In this document: in pieces, positions 1-5,866 of the stretch | How the letters are laid out: each line of letters starts with the position of its first letter | Numbering within the stretch: position 1 is the first letter of the stretch | Assembly (NCBI GenBank): GCA_031283835.1 | Contig: JAITBA010000194.1 | Location: 1-7,933, forward strand | Reading direction: 5' to 3' | DNA length: 7,933 nucleotides | From: Oscillospiraceae bacterium | GTDB lineage: Bacteria; Bacillota; Clostridia; Oscillospirales; Acutalibacteraceae | The notes under the pieces: generated by a model | Seen by the model: only the letters and a program-made list of their open reading frames with translations | What the model was told of the DNA's origin: nothing | The model's database searches: none | Made by a program: the position numbers and the translations under genes

Positions 1-56
1 ATGGTGCGCAGGCAGCACACAATTCGCAGCAACCATAGTATATTAATATGATTGGT

Positions 57-85
57 ATGATATCACATTTTGCAAGCAAAGTCAA
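57..85 (-). promoter_or_regulatory. sigma-A-type promoter firing off the left edge
   Basis: Read on the minus strand, a -35 box TTGACT (80-85) and a -10 box TATCAT (57-62) are separated by exactly 17 bases. The site lies just beyond the terminator at 117-157, so it should start a new minus-strand transcript, beginning near base 50 and leaving the window. The transcribed 50 bases hold a start-like ATG but no recognisable ribosome binding site, so the driven gene is not identified. The 1-116 stretch holds nothing else I can support. Confidence 0.55.
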
Positions 86-116
86 GCCCATAAGCGAAAA
101 AAATCGTTGCCCGCGC

Positions 117-157
117 AAACAAAAACAGACTCCCGGCGTTCGTTAGACCGGGAGTCT
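117..157 (-). terminator. intrinsic terminator of the GGGtGRT-gene transcript
   Basis: A perfect 10-bp inverted repeat pairs AGACTCCCGG (127-136) with CCGGGAGTCT (148-157) around an 11-base loop. On the minus strand the stem is followed immediately by GTTTTTGTTT (complement of 117-126), the U-rich tail expected of a Rho-independent terminator in that direction only. It sits about 100 bases past the stop codon of the GGGtGRT gene and just before the next minus-strand promoter, so it marks the end of the transcription unit. The intervening 158-259 shows no gene. Confidence 0.88.
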
Positions 158-259
158 ATAGCAGTTCGATATGGCATTTGCGTTGAATTTGCACGGGCTA
201 AAAAGGCTGCAAATAAAATGCTTCGTGTCGTGTGGAACCGCTATATGATTCGGCGATGC

Positions 260-1267
260 CTATTTCCCCGCTTGCTCCACCGCCACGGCACACGCCACCG
301 TCGCCCCAACCATGGGGTTGTTGCCCATGCCAATCAGACCCATCATTTCCACATGGGCGGGCACGCTGCTGCTGCCCGCAAATTGCGCGTCGCCATGCAT
401 GCGGCCCAGGCTGTCGGTGAATCCATAGCTTGCGGGGCCTGCGCCCATGTTGTCGGGGTGCAGGGTGCGGCCGGTGCCGCCGCCGCTGGCCACGCTAAAG
501 TATGGTTTGCTGTTCTCGAGTGCCCATTTTTTATAGGTTCCGGCCACCAGGTGCTGGAAGCGGGTGGGGTTGGTGCTGTTGCCGGTGATGCTCACATCCA
601 CGCCTTCGCTCTTCATAATCGCCACGCCTTCCAGCACGTCGTTCGCACCGTAGCAGCGCACTTTGGCGCGTTCGCCGTCGGAATATGCGGTGGTTTCGGC
701 AACATGCAGCTCGTCGTTGAAAAAATCGTAATCCGTCTTCACATAGGTGAAGCCGTTGATACGGCTGATAATCATTGCGGCGTCTTTGCCCAGGCCGTTG
801 AGGATGACCTGCAGCGGTTGCGCGCGTACTTTGTTTGCTGTCTTCGCAATGCCAATCGCGCCTTCTGCCGCGGCAAAGCTTTCGTGCCCGGCCAAAAACG
901 CAAAGCAGCTCGTCTTTTCGTCTAGCAGCATGGCGCCAAGGTTGCCGTGACCCAGGCCCACCTTGCGCTGCTCCGCCACAGAACCGGGGATGGTGAAGGC
1001 CTGCAGACCCTTGCCGATGGTCGCCGCCGCCGGCGCGGCCTTGGTTACGCCCTCTTTTAGTGCAATGGCTACGCCCAAGGTGTAGGCCCAAACCGCGTTT
1101 TCGAACGCGATTGGCTGCACACCCTTCACAATTTCCTCCACGTTGATGCCCGCCGCAAGCGTCAGGTCACGGGCTTCCTCGAGGCTGGCCAGCCCGGTTT
1201 CTTTCAGCACCGCTTCAATCTTTTTTAGCCGGCGCTCTTTCCCTTCAAAAATCACATCGTTTGCCAT
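260..1267 (-). CDS. GGGtGRT family protein (function unassigned)
   Basis: This 335-residue protein carries the family's naming motif, GGGTGRT, at residues 262-268, within a glycine-rich C-terminal third. The conserved-looking parts include a possible phosphate- or nucleotide-binding type segment (GLGHGNLG, 104-111) and a segment around 225-235 (SITGNSTNPT). I see no signal peptide or membrane span, so it should be cytosolic. Three cysteines are present (C121, C205, C326), not arranged as a classical Fe-S motif. The start is the ATG preceded by AGGAG (1278-1282), about 10 bases upstream. The gene follows the NifU-like scaffold gene on the same strand after 166 bases, and a strong terminator lies beyond it. 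As I recall, genes of this family are often found next to such scaffold genes in anaerobes, which suggests a role linked to Fe-S cluster metabolism; that is an inference from context only. The family identity is confident, the activity is unknown. Confidence 0.9.
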   Translation of the reverse strand: MANDVIFEGKERRLKKIEAVLKETGLASLEEARDLTLAAGINVEEIVKGVQPIAFENAVWAYTLGVAIALKEGVTKAAPAAATIGKGLQAFTIPGSVAEQRKVGLGHGNLGAMLLDEKTSCFAFLAGHESFAAAEGAIGIAKTANKVRAQPLQVILNGLGKDAAMIISRINGFTYVKTDYDFFNDELHVAETTAYSDGERAKVRCYGANDVLEGVAIMKSEGVDVSITGNSTNPTRFQHLVAGTYKKWALENSKPYFSVASGGGTGRTLHPDNMGAGPASYGFTDSLGRMHGDAQFAGSSSVPAHVEMMGLIGMGNNPMVGATVACAVAVEQAGK

Positions 1268-1433
1268 ACTATACTCTCTCCTTTTTCATAAAAATCAGGG
1301 ACGCGGGTTTTGCGGGGCGCAACCCGGTTGGGCGGCGCCTTTGCCTGCGGCTGCCAAATTGCCAAGGCTTGCCAATGCCGCAAACCGGCTGTTGCGCAAC
1401 CTCGCGGCCAAATCCAACGCCGCGACTCGTCCC
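1268..1433 (-). other. GC-rich foldable spacer between scaffold and GGGtGRT genes
   Basis: This non-coding spacer is unusually long for two genes in one apparent operon. Its ends are complementary: AGGGACG on the minus strand starts inside the scaffold stop codon (1428-1434) and pairs with CGTCCCT (1297-1303). Inside, 1305-1325 forms a hairpin (GGGTT and GCG pairing with CGC and AACCC, with a 2-base bulge and 3-base loop), followed on the minus strand after nine bases by TTTTT. TTGGCA recurs three times around 1352-1378. The fold could be an attenuator or processing site affecting the downstream gene; no convincing promoter is visible. Confidence 0.4.
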
Positions 1434-2126
1434 TTATTCCTCGCGCGGGTCAATGTACTTTGCGGCTTCGGCAAAACGGCCATAGCTGCCGGTGTTTTTT
1501 TTCAGGGCTTCGTCGGGGGTGACTCCGTGGCGTATATCTTCCAGGAACTTGCCCAGTTTGATGAATTCATAGCCGATTACCTGGTCGCCTTTGTCTAGCC
1601 CCATGCGGGTCACATAGCCTTCGGCCATTTCCATGTAGCGCACGCCCTTTTTTTTGGTGGAATACATGGTGCCCACCTGGCTGCGCAGGCCCTTGCCCAG
1701 GTCTTCCATGCCCGCGCCAACGGGCAGGCCGTCTTCGCTGAAGGCGCTTTGGGTGCGGCCGTAGGCAAACTGCTGAAAAATCTCGCGCGCGGCCACGTTG
1801 ATAGCGTCGCACACAAGGTCGGTGTTCAGCATTTCGAGCAGGGTTTTGCCGGGCAGAATCTCTGCGGCCATGGCGGCGCTGTGGGTCATGCCGCTGCAGC
1901 CCACGGTTTCTACTAGGGCTTCTTGCACAATGCCGTCCTTCACGTTGAGCGTGAGCTTGCAGCAACCCTGCTGCGGCGCGCACCAGCCTATGCCGTGGCT
2001 CAGTCCGCTAATATCTTTGATTTCGTAGGCCTTCACCCACCGTCCTTCTTCGGGGATTGGTGCGGGCCCGTGGTGCGGCCCCTTGGCCACCGGGCACATG
2101 TTCTCAACTTCATGGGTGTAGTTCAT
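1434..2126 (-). CDS. NifU/IscU-like iron-sulfur cluster assembly scaffold protein
   Basis: The 230-residue product resembles clostridial proteins annotated as Fe-S cluster assembly scaffolds of the NifU N-terminal superfamily. The best landmark is GCSGMTHSA (76-84), which matches the IscU/NifU segment around its second cluster-binding cysteine. Cysteines lie at 11, 49, 55, 56, 77 and 106, so C49 or C55/C56, C77 and C106 are candidate ligands. It is longer than a plain IscU (about 125-145 residues), with a C-terminal region of about 100 residues that I do not recognise. The reading frame is open further upstream into clpX, but the ATG at 2124-2126 has an excellent AGGAGGA site (2134-2140) and begins the recognisable protein. 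It lies between clpX and the GGGtGRT gene, all on the minus strand. It presumably holds or transfers Fe-S clusters in the cytosol; partner cysteine desulfurase genes are not in view. Misassignment within the scaffold superfamily is possible. Confidence 0.85.
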   Translation of the reverse strand: MNYTHEVENMCPVAKGPHHGPAPIPEEGRWVKAYEIKDISGLSHGIGWCAPQQGCCKLTLNVKDGIVQEALVETVGCSGMTHSAAMAAEILPGKTLLEMLNTDLVCDAINVAAREIFQQFAYGRTQSAFSEDGLPVGAGMEDLGKGLRSQVGTMYSTKKKGVRYMEMAEGYVTRMGLDKGDQVIGYEFIKLGKFLEDIRHGVTPDEALKKNTGSYGRFAEAAKYIDPREE

Positions 2127-2248
2127 CGCAATGTCCTCCTTGATTTGTTTACTGTTAGACCTCCTCGCAAATCCGCTCACCCCTGGTTTCTGGGGAGGTC
2201 TGTTCTTGCATATTGCTTCACAACCAAAAACCTGCACGCACACAGATT
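2127..2248 (-). promoter_or_regulatory. structured leader of the Fe-S scaffold gene
   Basis: Between the clpX stop and the scaffold start, a perfect 8-bp inverted repeat pairs AGACCTCC with GGAGGTCT (arms 2157-2164 and 2194-2201). A CCCC/GGGG pair lies inside it on the loop side. On the mRNA the upstream arm contains CCTCC, which could pair either with the downstream arm or with the true ribosome binding site GGAGG (2135-2139). Competing folds could therefore control translation of the scaffold gene. No good promoter boxes and only a weak hairpin before TTTTT (about 2223-2245) separate this from clpX, so read-through from clpX is possible. Confidence 0.4.
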
Positions 2249-3535
2249 CTAAACCGCTCTGCGCTTCATCCGCGCCGGGTTGCGTTCCACCTGCGGCTGG
2301 GCGCCGTCGGCCACGCACGCGGCGGTAATCACCACACGCTCAATTGTGGGGTCGGACGGGATAGTGTACATCAGCGGCTGCAGCAGCGCCTCAAGCACAG
2401 AACGCAGGCCGCGCGCGCCAGTGCCTTTTTCGAGGGTCTGGCTGGCAATGGCCATCAGGGCCTCCCGCTCAATTTCCAGCTCCACGTCGTCGTAGGCAAA
2501 CAGCTGCTTATATTGCCGCACCAGCGCGTTGCGCGGCTCGCTGAGGATGCGCACCAGCGCGTTTTCGTCCAGCTCCTCGAGGGTGGCAATAACCGGCATG
2601 CGCCCCACCAGCTCGGGGATAATCCCAAAGCGCACCAGGTCCTGGTGAATCGCCTGCGAAATCAGCTTGTCGTATTTATCCTTGGCCTTATCTTTGATTT
2701 GCGCGCCAAAGCCCATGCTGCTGCCGCCCACGCGGTGTTCAATCACCTGCTCAATGCCCGCGAAGGCACCGCCGCAGATGAAAAGAATATTGCTGGTGTC
2801 AATCTGTAAAAATTCGTCGCCCGGGTGTTTGCGGCCGCCGCGGGGCGGCACATTGGCCACTGTGCCCTCAAGAATTTTTAGCAACGCCTGCTGCACCCCT
2901 TCGCCGCTCACGTCGCGCGTGATGGAGGGGTTCTCGCTCTTGCGGGCAATTTTGTCGATTTCGTCAATATAGATAATGCCCTGTTCCGCACGCTCAATGT
3001 CGTGGTCCGCCGCTTGAATCAGCCGCAGAAGGATGTTTTCCACGTCCTCCCCCACATAGCCCGCTTCTGTGAGCGTAGTGGCGTCGGCAATCGCGAAGGG
3101 CACATCCAAAATACGGGCCAAGGTTTGCGCCAGCATGGTTTTGCCCACGCCCGTAGGGCCAAGCAGCAGCACATTGCTCTTTTGAATTTCGACCCGGCTG
3201 GTGCGTTCCGCCCGGTGGGCAATGCGCTTATAATGGTTATACACCGCCACGCTCAACGCGATTTTTGCCGAATCCTGGCCAACCACGAAGTCGTCTAGCT
3301 TGCGCTTAAGCTCGCCGGGCGTGAGCAGTCGGCTATAAAACGAAGGATGCAGCGGTTCCGTCGAAGACTCGCCGCCTCGCTCCTCCTCCAAAATATCTAC
3401 GCAAAGCTCTACGCATTCGTTGCAGATGAACACGCCGGGCCCCGCAATGAGCTTATCAATCTGCGCCTGTGATTTGCCGCAAAAGGAGCACAACACCGGT
3501 TGCTGCATATCCTCGCGGAATTGGTCTTTTGGCAT
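2249..3535 (-). CDS. clpX: ATP-dependent Clp protease ATP-binding subunit ClpX
   Basis: ClpX is the hexameric AAA+ unfoldase that recognises tagged substrates, unfolds them and threads them into ClpP. The 428-residue length is normal. The N-terminal zinc-binding domain has C16, C19, C38 and C41. The AAA+ core shows Walker A GPTGVGKT (126-133), the pore-loop GYVG (159-162), Walker B IIYIDEID (187-194, catalytic E192), the RKH loop (235-237) and the sensor-2 motif GARGLR (373-378). The ClpP-docking IGF loop reads MGF (274-276), a conservative variant. The gene starts 11 bases after the clpP stop, and its GGAG site overlaps that TAG stop codon, which suggests translational coupling with clpP. 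The short basic tail (ARMKRRAV) after residue 420 is not diagnostic. The Fe-S scaffold gene, rather than lon, follows it. Confidence 0.98.
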   Translation of the reverse strand: MPKDQFREDMQQPVLCSFCGKSQAQIDKLIAGPGVFICNECVELCVDILEEERGGESSTEPLHPSFYSRLLTPGELKRKLDDFVVGQDSAKIALSVAVYNHYKRIAHRAERTSRVEIQKSNVLLLGPTGVGKTMLAQTLARILDVPFAIADATTLTEAGYVGEDVENILLRLIQAADHDIERAEQGIIYIDEIDKIARKSENPSITRDVSGEGVQQALLKILEGTVANVPPRGGRKHPGDEFLQIDTSNILFICGGAFAGIEQVIEHRVGGSSMGFGAQIKDKAKDKYDKLISQAIHQDLVRFGIIPELVGRMPVIATLEELDENALVRILSEPRNALVRQYKQLFAYDDVELEIEREALMAIASQTLEKGTGARGLRSVLEALLQPLMYTIPSDPTIERVVITAACVADGAQPQVERNPARMKRRAV

Positions 3536-3546
3536 GGGCCCGACTC

Positions 3547-4128
3547 CTAACGCTTTGTCAAAATTTTGTCTACAAGGCCGTATTTTTGGGCCTCTTCGGC
3601 ACTGAGCCAGTTGTCGCGGTCGGTGTCCCGCTCAATCACCTCCAGAGCTTGACCGGTGCGCTCGGCCAAAATCTGGTTGAGCCGCGCCCGCGTGCGCAGA
3701 ATATGCTCCGCCGTGATTTTGATATCGCTGGCCTGCCCCTGGGCGCCGCCGCTGGGTTGGTGAATCATAATTTCGCTGTTGGGCAAAGCCAGGCGCTTGC
3801 CCTTGGCCCCCGCCGCCAGCAAAAACGCGCCCATCGAGGCCGCCATGCCCATGCAAATGGTGCTCACGTCGCACTTGATATAATTCATCGTGTCGAAGAT
3901 CGCCAGCCCCGCGCTCACCGAGCCGCCGGGGCTGTTGATATAAAAGCTGATGTCTTTCTCGGGGTCCTCCGCTTCGAGGTGCAGCATTTGTGCCACCACC
4001 AGGCTGGCCGTCACATCGTTCACTTCATCACTAAGCATAACAATGCGCTCGTTGAGCAGCCGCGAAAAGATATCGAACGAGCGCTCCCCGCGCCCGGTCT
4101 GTTCAATCACCATCGGAACCAATGACAT
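3547..4128 (-). CDS. clpP: ATP-dependent Clp protease proteolytic subunit ClpP
   Basis: ClpP is the barrel-shaped serine peptidase (two stacked heptamers) that degrades proteins delivered by ClpX. The 193-residue sequence is full length. The catalytic triad is visible as S98 in GMAASMGA, H123 in MIHQPSGG and D172 in RDTDRDNW, the same numbering as in B. subtilis ClpP. The N-terminus (LVPMVIEQTGRGERSFDIFSR) has the axial-loop and processing region typical of the family. The ATG at 4126-4128 follows a consensus AGGAGGT site (4139-4145). Upstream lie the 47-bp tandem repeats and then tig; downstream clpX follows after 11 bases. I see no CtsR-type heptad repeat (GGTCAAA pairs) or CIRCE element upstream, so heat-shock control of the usual Firmicute types is not evident here. 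Confidence 0.98.
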   Translation of the reverse strand: MSLVPMVIEQTGRGERSFDIFSRLLNERIVMLSDEVNDVTASLVVAQMLHLEAEDPEKDISFYINSPGGSVSAGLAIFDTMNYIKCDVSTICMGMAASMGAFLLAAGAKGKRLALPNSEIMIHQPSGGAQGQASDIKITAEHILRTRARLNQILAERTGQALEVIERDTDRDNWLSAEEAQKYGLVDKILTKR

Positions 4129-4143
4129 AGTTTTAAATACCTC

Positions 4144-4185
4144 CTAAGTTAAATACAAAAATCTGTGCGTACTGACGCTTTTCAT
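4144..4185 (-). other. possible 13-codon leader ORF ending in the clpP ribosome binding site
   Basis: On the minus strand an ATG at 4183-4185 opens a 13-codon frame (MKSVSTHRFLYLT) whose TAG stop is the first part of TAGGAGGT, the clpP ribosome binding site. A near-identical 13-codon frame (MKSASTHRFLRSA, 4191-4232) precedes it by 5 bases because the region is a tandem duplication. The GGCGG before each ATG is too close (1 base) to be a good ribosome binding site. Translation is therefore unproven, and the frames may be by-products of the repeat. Confidence 0.2.
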
Positions 4186-4273
4186 ACCGCCTAAGCCGAA
4201 CGCAAAAACCTGTGCGTACTGGCGCTTTTCATACCGCCTAAGTCGAACGCAAAAACCTGTGCGTACTGACGCA
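4155..4273. repeat. 47-bp tandem repeat, about 2.5 copies, in the clpP leader
   Basis: Copies at 4164-4210 and 4211-4257 match at 45 of 47 positions (differences at A/G in the first third and C/T near 4196/4243). A third copy starts at 4258 and keeps about 15 bases before diverging. On the clpP side the similarity continues in degenerate form through CTTAGGAGGTAT, so the clpP ribosome binding site itself looks like a decayed repeat copy; in the repeats the same place reads CTTAGGCGGTAT. Each copy carries a small hairpin, GCGT/ACGC with a 4-base loop, followed on the minus strand within a few bases by TTTTTG. The repeats fill most of the 168-base tig-clpP gap. Confidence 0.9.
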
Positions 4274-4296
4274 AGTATGGGCAGGCGCGCGGCGCG

Positions 4297-5589
4297 TTAT
4301 TCTTGCGGCGCGGTTTTTTCGGCGGCTTTTTGCACCAACTGCAAAGCTTTTTCGCGTTGCAAGCCTTTGACGATTTCGTCCTGTGGCACTGCGAATTTGG
4401 CGCGGGCCAGTTCCACCTTGTATTCCTCCGCCAAGCGCTGGTATTCCGCTTCGATTTCGTCTTCCTCCGGCACAATCGCTTCTTTGTCCGCGATGGTTTC
4501 AAGCGCCAGTTCCAGCTTTACCTGCGCAACGCTTTGCGCCTTCATCCGGGCCGCAAAGGCTTCTTCGTCTTCACCCATAATTTCCAGATAGCGTTCCAGC
4601 GGGATCTGGATGCGATCCAGGAATATTTCGATGTTGCGCTGGGCGCGCCGGTCAAACAGCGCTTCGGGCACTTCGCCCTCCAGCAGGTTAACCAATTGAT
4701 CTTGCACCCCGTGTTCAAAGGCATCGGCGGCCTGCTGGGTTTTGCTTTCGGCCAGCTCCTTGGCAATGCCCGCCTTCATCTCCTCCACGGTGTTATATTC
4801 CTCGCCCACTTCTTGCGCAAAGTCGTCGTCCACTTCCGGCAGTTCCTCCGCCTTTAGTTCGTGAAGCTTCACTTCGAACACCACAGGCTTGCCCGCAAGG
4901 TTTTCCGCGTGATATGTTTCGGGGAAACGCACGTTCACATCAAAGCTTTCGCCTGGTGTGCGGCCCAGCACTTGCTCCTCGAAGCCGGGGATGAATTGCC
5001 CGGAACCCAGTGTTAGCTCATGGTTTTCGGCTGTACCGCCCTCAAATGCCACGCCGTCTAGCATGCCTTTAAAGTCGATAACAGCGATATCGCCCTCTTG
5101 TGCGGGGCGGGGCGGGTCCACTTCTGCCTGCCGGGCATTGCGGTGCTGCAACTCGTGCACGCGCGCATCAATGTCCTCCTGCGTCACTTCCGCGGCGGGC
5201 ACTTCCACTTTGAGTCCCCTATATTCGCCAACCGAAACCTCCGGCTGCACAATCACCGTGAAGGTGAATTCCACACCCTGTTCCAGGTCGGCTTCCGGCA
5301 CTTCCAAGCCCTCCGGACGGAAAATCGGCTCCAGCTCAGCTTCTTTGAGCGCGTCACTCACAGCACCGGGCAGCAGGGCGTCCAGGGTTTCCTGAAAAAA
5401 CACATCCTGCCCATAGCGTTTTTCGACCATTGCGCGGGGGGCCTTGCCTTTGCGGAACCCCGGCAGCGTGATCTTCTCCAACTCTTTGGCGGCGGTGACG
5501 GCCAGCTGCTTGCCGAACGCCTCGGCGCTAATGGTCGCCGTCACTTTCCAGGTTGCCGGTGCAGTTTTTTCTTTCGAAACAAAACTCAT
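4297..5589 (-). CDS. tig: trigger factor, ribosome-associated chaperone and peptidyl-prolyl isomerase
   Basis: Trigger factor binds the ribosome near the exit tunnel and shields emerging polypeptides; its central domain is an FKBP-type prolyl isomerase. In this 430-residue protein the ribosome-docking signature GFRKGK is at 44-49. The FKBP-like domain spans about 160-245 (GDIAVIDFKG; GSGQFIPGFEEQVLG), and the acidic, helical C-terminal chaperone domain runs from about 246 to 430. The length matches the family (about 430). A TTG one codon upstream (5590-5592) could also start, but the ATG at 5587-5589 is preferred, with GGAGG about 9 bases upstream. It is the first gene of the tig-clpP-clpX order common in Firmicutes, with its own promoter candidate upstream. 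The 168 bases to clpP hold tandem repeats rather than a clear terminator, so a shared transcript is plausible. Confidence 0.97.
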   Translation of the reverse strand: MSFVSKEKTAPATWKVTATISAEAFGKQLAVTAAKELEKITLPGFRKGKAPRAMVEKRYGQDVFFQETLDALLPGAVSDALKEAELEPIFRPEGLEVPEADLEQGVEFTFTVIVQPEVSVGEYRGLKVEVPAAEVTQEDIDARVHELQHRNARQAEVDPPRPAQEGDIAVIDFKGMLDGVAFEGGTAENHELTLGSGQFIPGFEEQVLGRTPGESFDVNVRFPETYHAENLAGKPVVFEVKLHELKAEELPEVDDDFAQEVGEEYNTVEEMKAGIAKELAESKTQQAADAFEHGVQDQLVNLLEGEVPEALFDRRAQRNIEIFLDRIQIPLERYLEIMGEDEEAFAARMKAQSVAQVKLELALETIADKEAIVPEEDEIEAEYQRLAEEYKVELARAKFAVPQDEIVKGLQREKALQLVQKAAEKTAPQE

Positions 5590-5623
5590 CAATGTTCTCC
5601 TCCTAAAAAATAGTCCAACAGCT

Positions 5624-5652
5624 ATTATACATGATTCTTCCGAAAATTTCTA
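5624..5652 (-). promoter_or_regulatory. probable tig promoter
   Basis: On the minus strand a perfect -10 box TATAAT (5624-5629) lies 17 bases from TAGAAA (5647-5652), a 4-of-6 match to the -35 consensus. Upstream, 5653-5698 is markedly A/T-rich with runs of A and T, which could act as an UP element. The start of transcription would be near 5617, leaving a leader of about 27 bases with the AGGAGG site before tig. The -10 box is convincing, the -35 is weak. Confidence 0.5.
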
Positions 5653-5730
5653 CCCTTTTTGAAAATATTTTTAAACATATTATTTTTTGAACACAAAAGA
5701 GGACCCGCGCAAATGATACCCGTCGCACGG

Positions 5731-5752
5731 CGCTTGACATTTTGGTCAAGCG
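5731..5752. promoter_or_regulatory. inverted repeat over the thiD -35 box, candidate operator
   Basis: CGCTTGAC (5731-5738) and GTCAAGCG (5745-5752) are perfect reverse complements separated by ATTTTG. The -35 hexamer TTGACA lies within the left arm and its edge. The repeat is upstream of the expected transcript, so it would act as DNA. A dimeric repressor bound here would block RNA polymerase. The regulator is not identifiable from this window. Confidence 0.45.
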
Positions 5753-5762
5753 GTGGTATAGT
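5734..5762 (+). promoter_or_regulatory. sigma-A-type promoter of the thiamine operon
   Basis: A perfect -35 TTGACA (5734-5739) and a -10 TATAGT (5757-5762) have a 17-base spacer. A TATAAT at 5763-5768 is closer to consensus but would leave a 23-base spacer. Transcription should start near 5769, giving a leader of about 98 bases before thiD. That leader lacks the CUGAGA and GCCAGCG-type conserved segments of a TPP riboswitch; it holds a T-rich stretch (5834-5848) just before the ribosome binding site. The rest of the tig-thiD gap shows no gene. Confidence 0.65.
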
Positions 5763-5866
5763 TATAATTGTGGCACAAGCGAGGGCCCGCGCCAAACAAT
5801 TCCAGTGATTACCTATTCGTTGTTGCTTATCAAATTTTTGCTTTTTTAATAAGGATAGGGAGCAGT

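Larger units (their letters stand above)
5692..5796. repeat. imperfect direct repeat flanking the thiD promoter
   Basis: Segments 5692-5713 and 5774-5796 align over 23 positions with three mismatches and one single-base gap; the shared core is GAGG(A/G)CCCGCGC followed by AAA. They lie 82 bases apart, one upstream of the -35 box and one just after the predicted transcription start. They might be paired regulator sites or the trace of a local duplication. Confidence 0.45.

Noticed and set aside
107..925. Long plus-strand open frame of 272 codons opposite the GGGtGRT gene
   Set aside because: It is antisense to a recognised family, begins inside the terminator region without a ribosome binding site, and its His/Ala-rich product resembles no family; GC-rich codon bias on the other strand explains it.
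1434..2318. Upstream-extended start for the Fe-S scaffold protein
   Set aside because: The extra 64 residues overlap clpX and the leader inverted repeat and are Arg/Gly-rich; the ATG at 2124-2126 has a far better ribosome binding site.
4155..4273. CRISPR array
   Set aside because: The repeats are directly abutting with no variable spacers, only about 2.5 copies, and include ribosome-binding-site-like sequence.
4258..4296. Intrinsic terminator after tig
   Set aside because: The TGCGT/ACGCA hairpin has only 5 pairs and is four bases from its T-run, too weak to call, although it might attenuate.
4191..4502. 103-codon minus-strand frame overlapping the end of tig
   Set aside because: It runs in another frame through tig into the tandem repeats and is Lys/Arg-rich with no family resemblance; a shadow of tig.
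5731..5752. CtsR heat-shock operator
   Set aside because: GGTCAAG is present once, but CtsR sites are tandem direct heptads with a 3-base spacer; here the arrangement is inverted with 6 bases, and it lies nearer the thi promoter than the tig promoter.
5768..5866. TTG start giving ThiD 33 extra N-terminal residues
   Set aside because: That start lies at the predicted transcription start, has no ribosome binding site, and the ThiD fold begins at the ATG at 5867.
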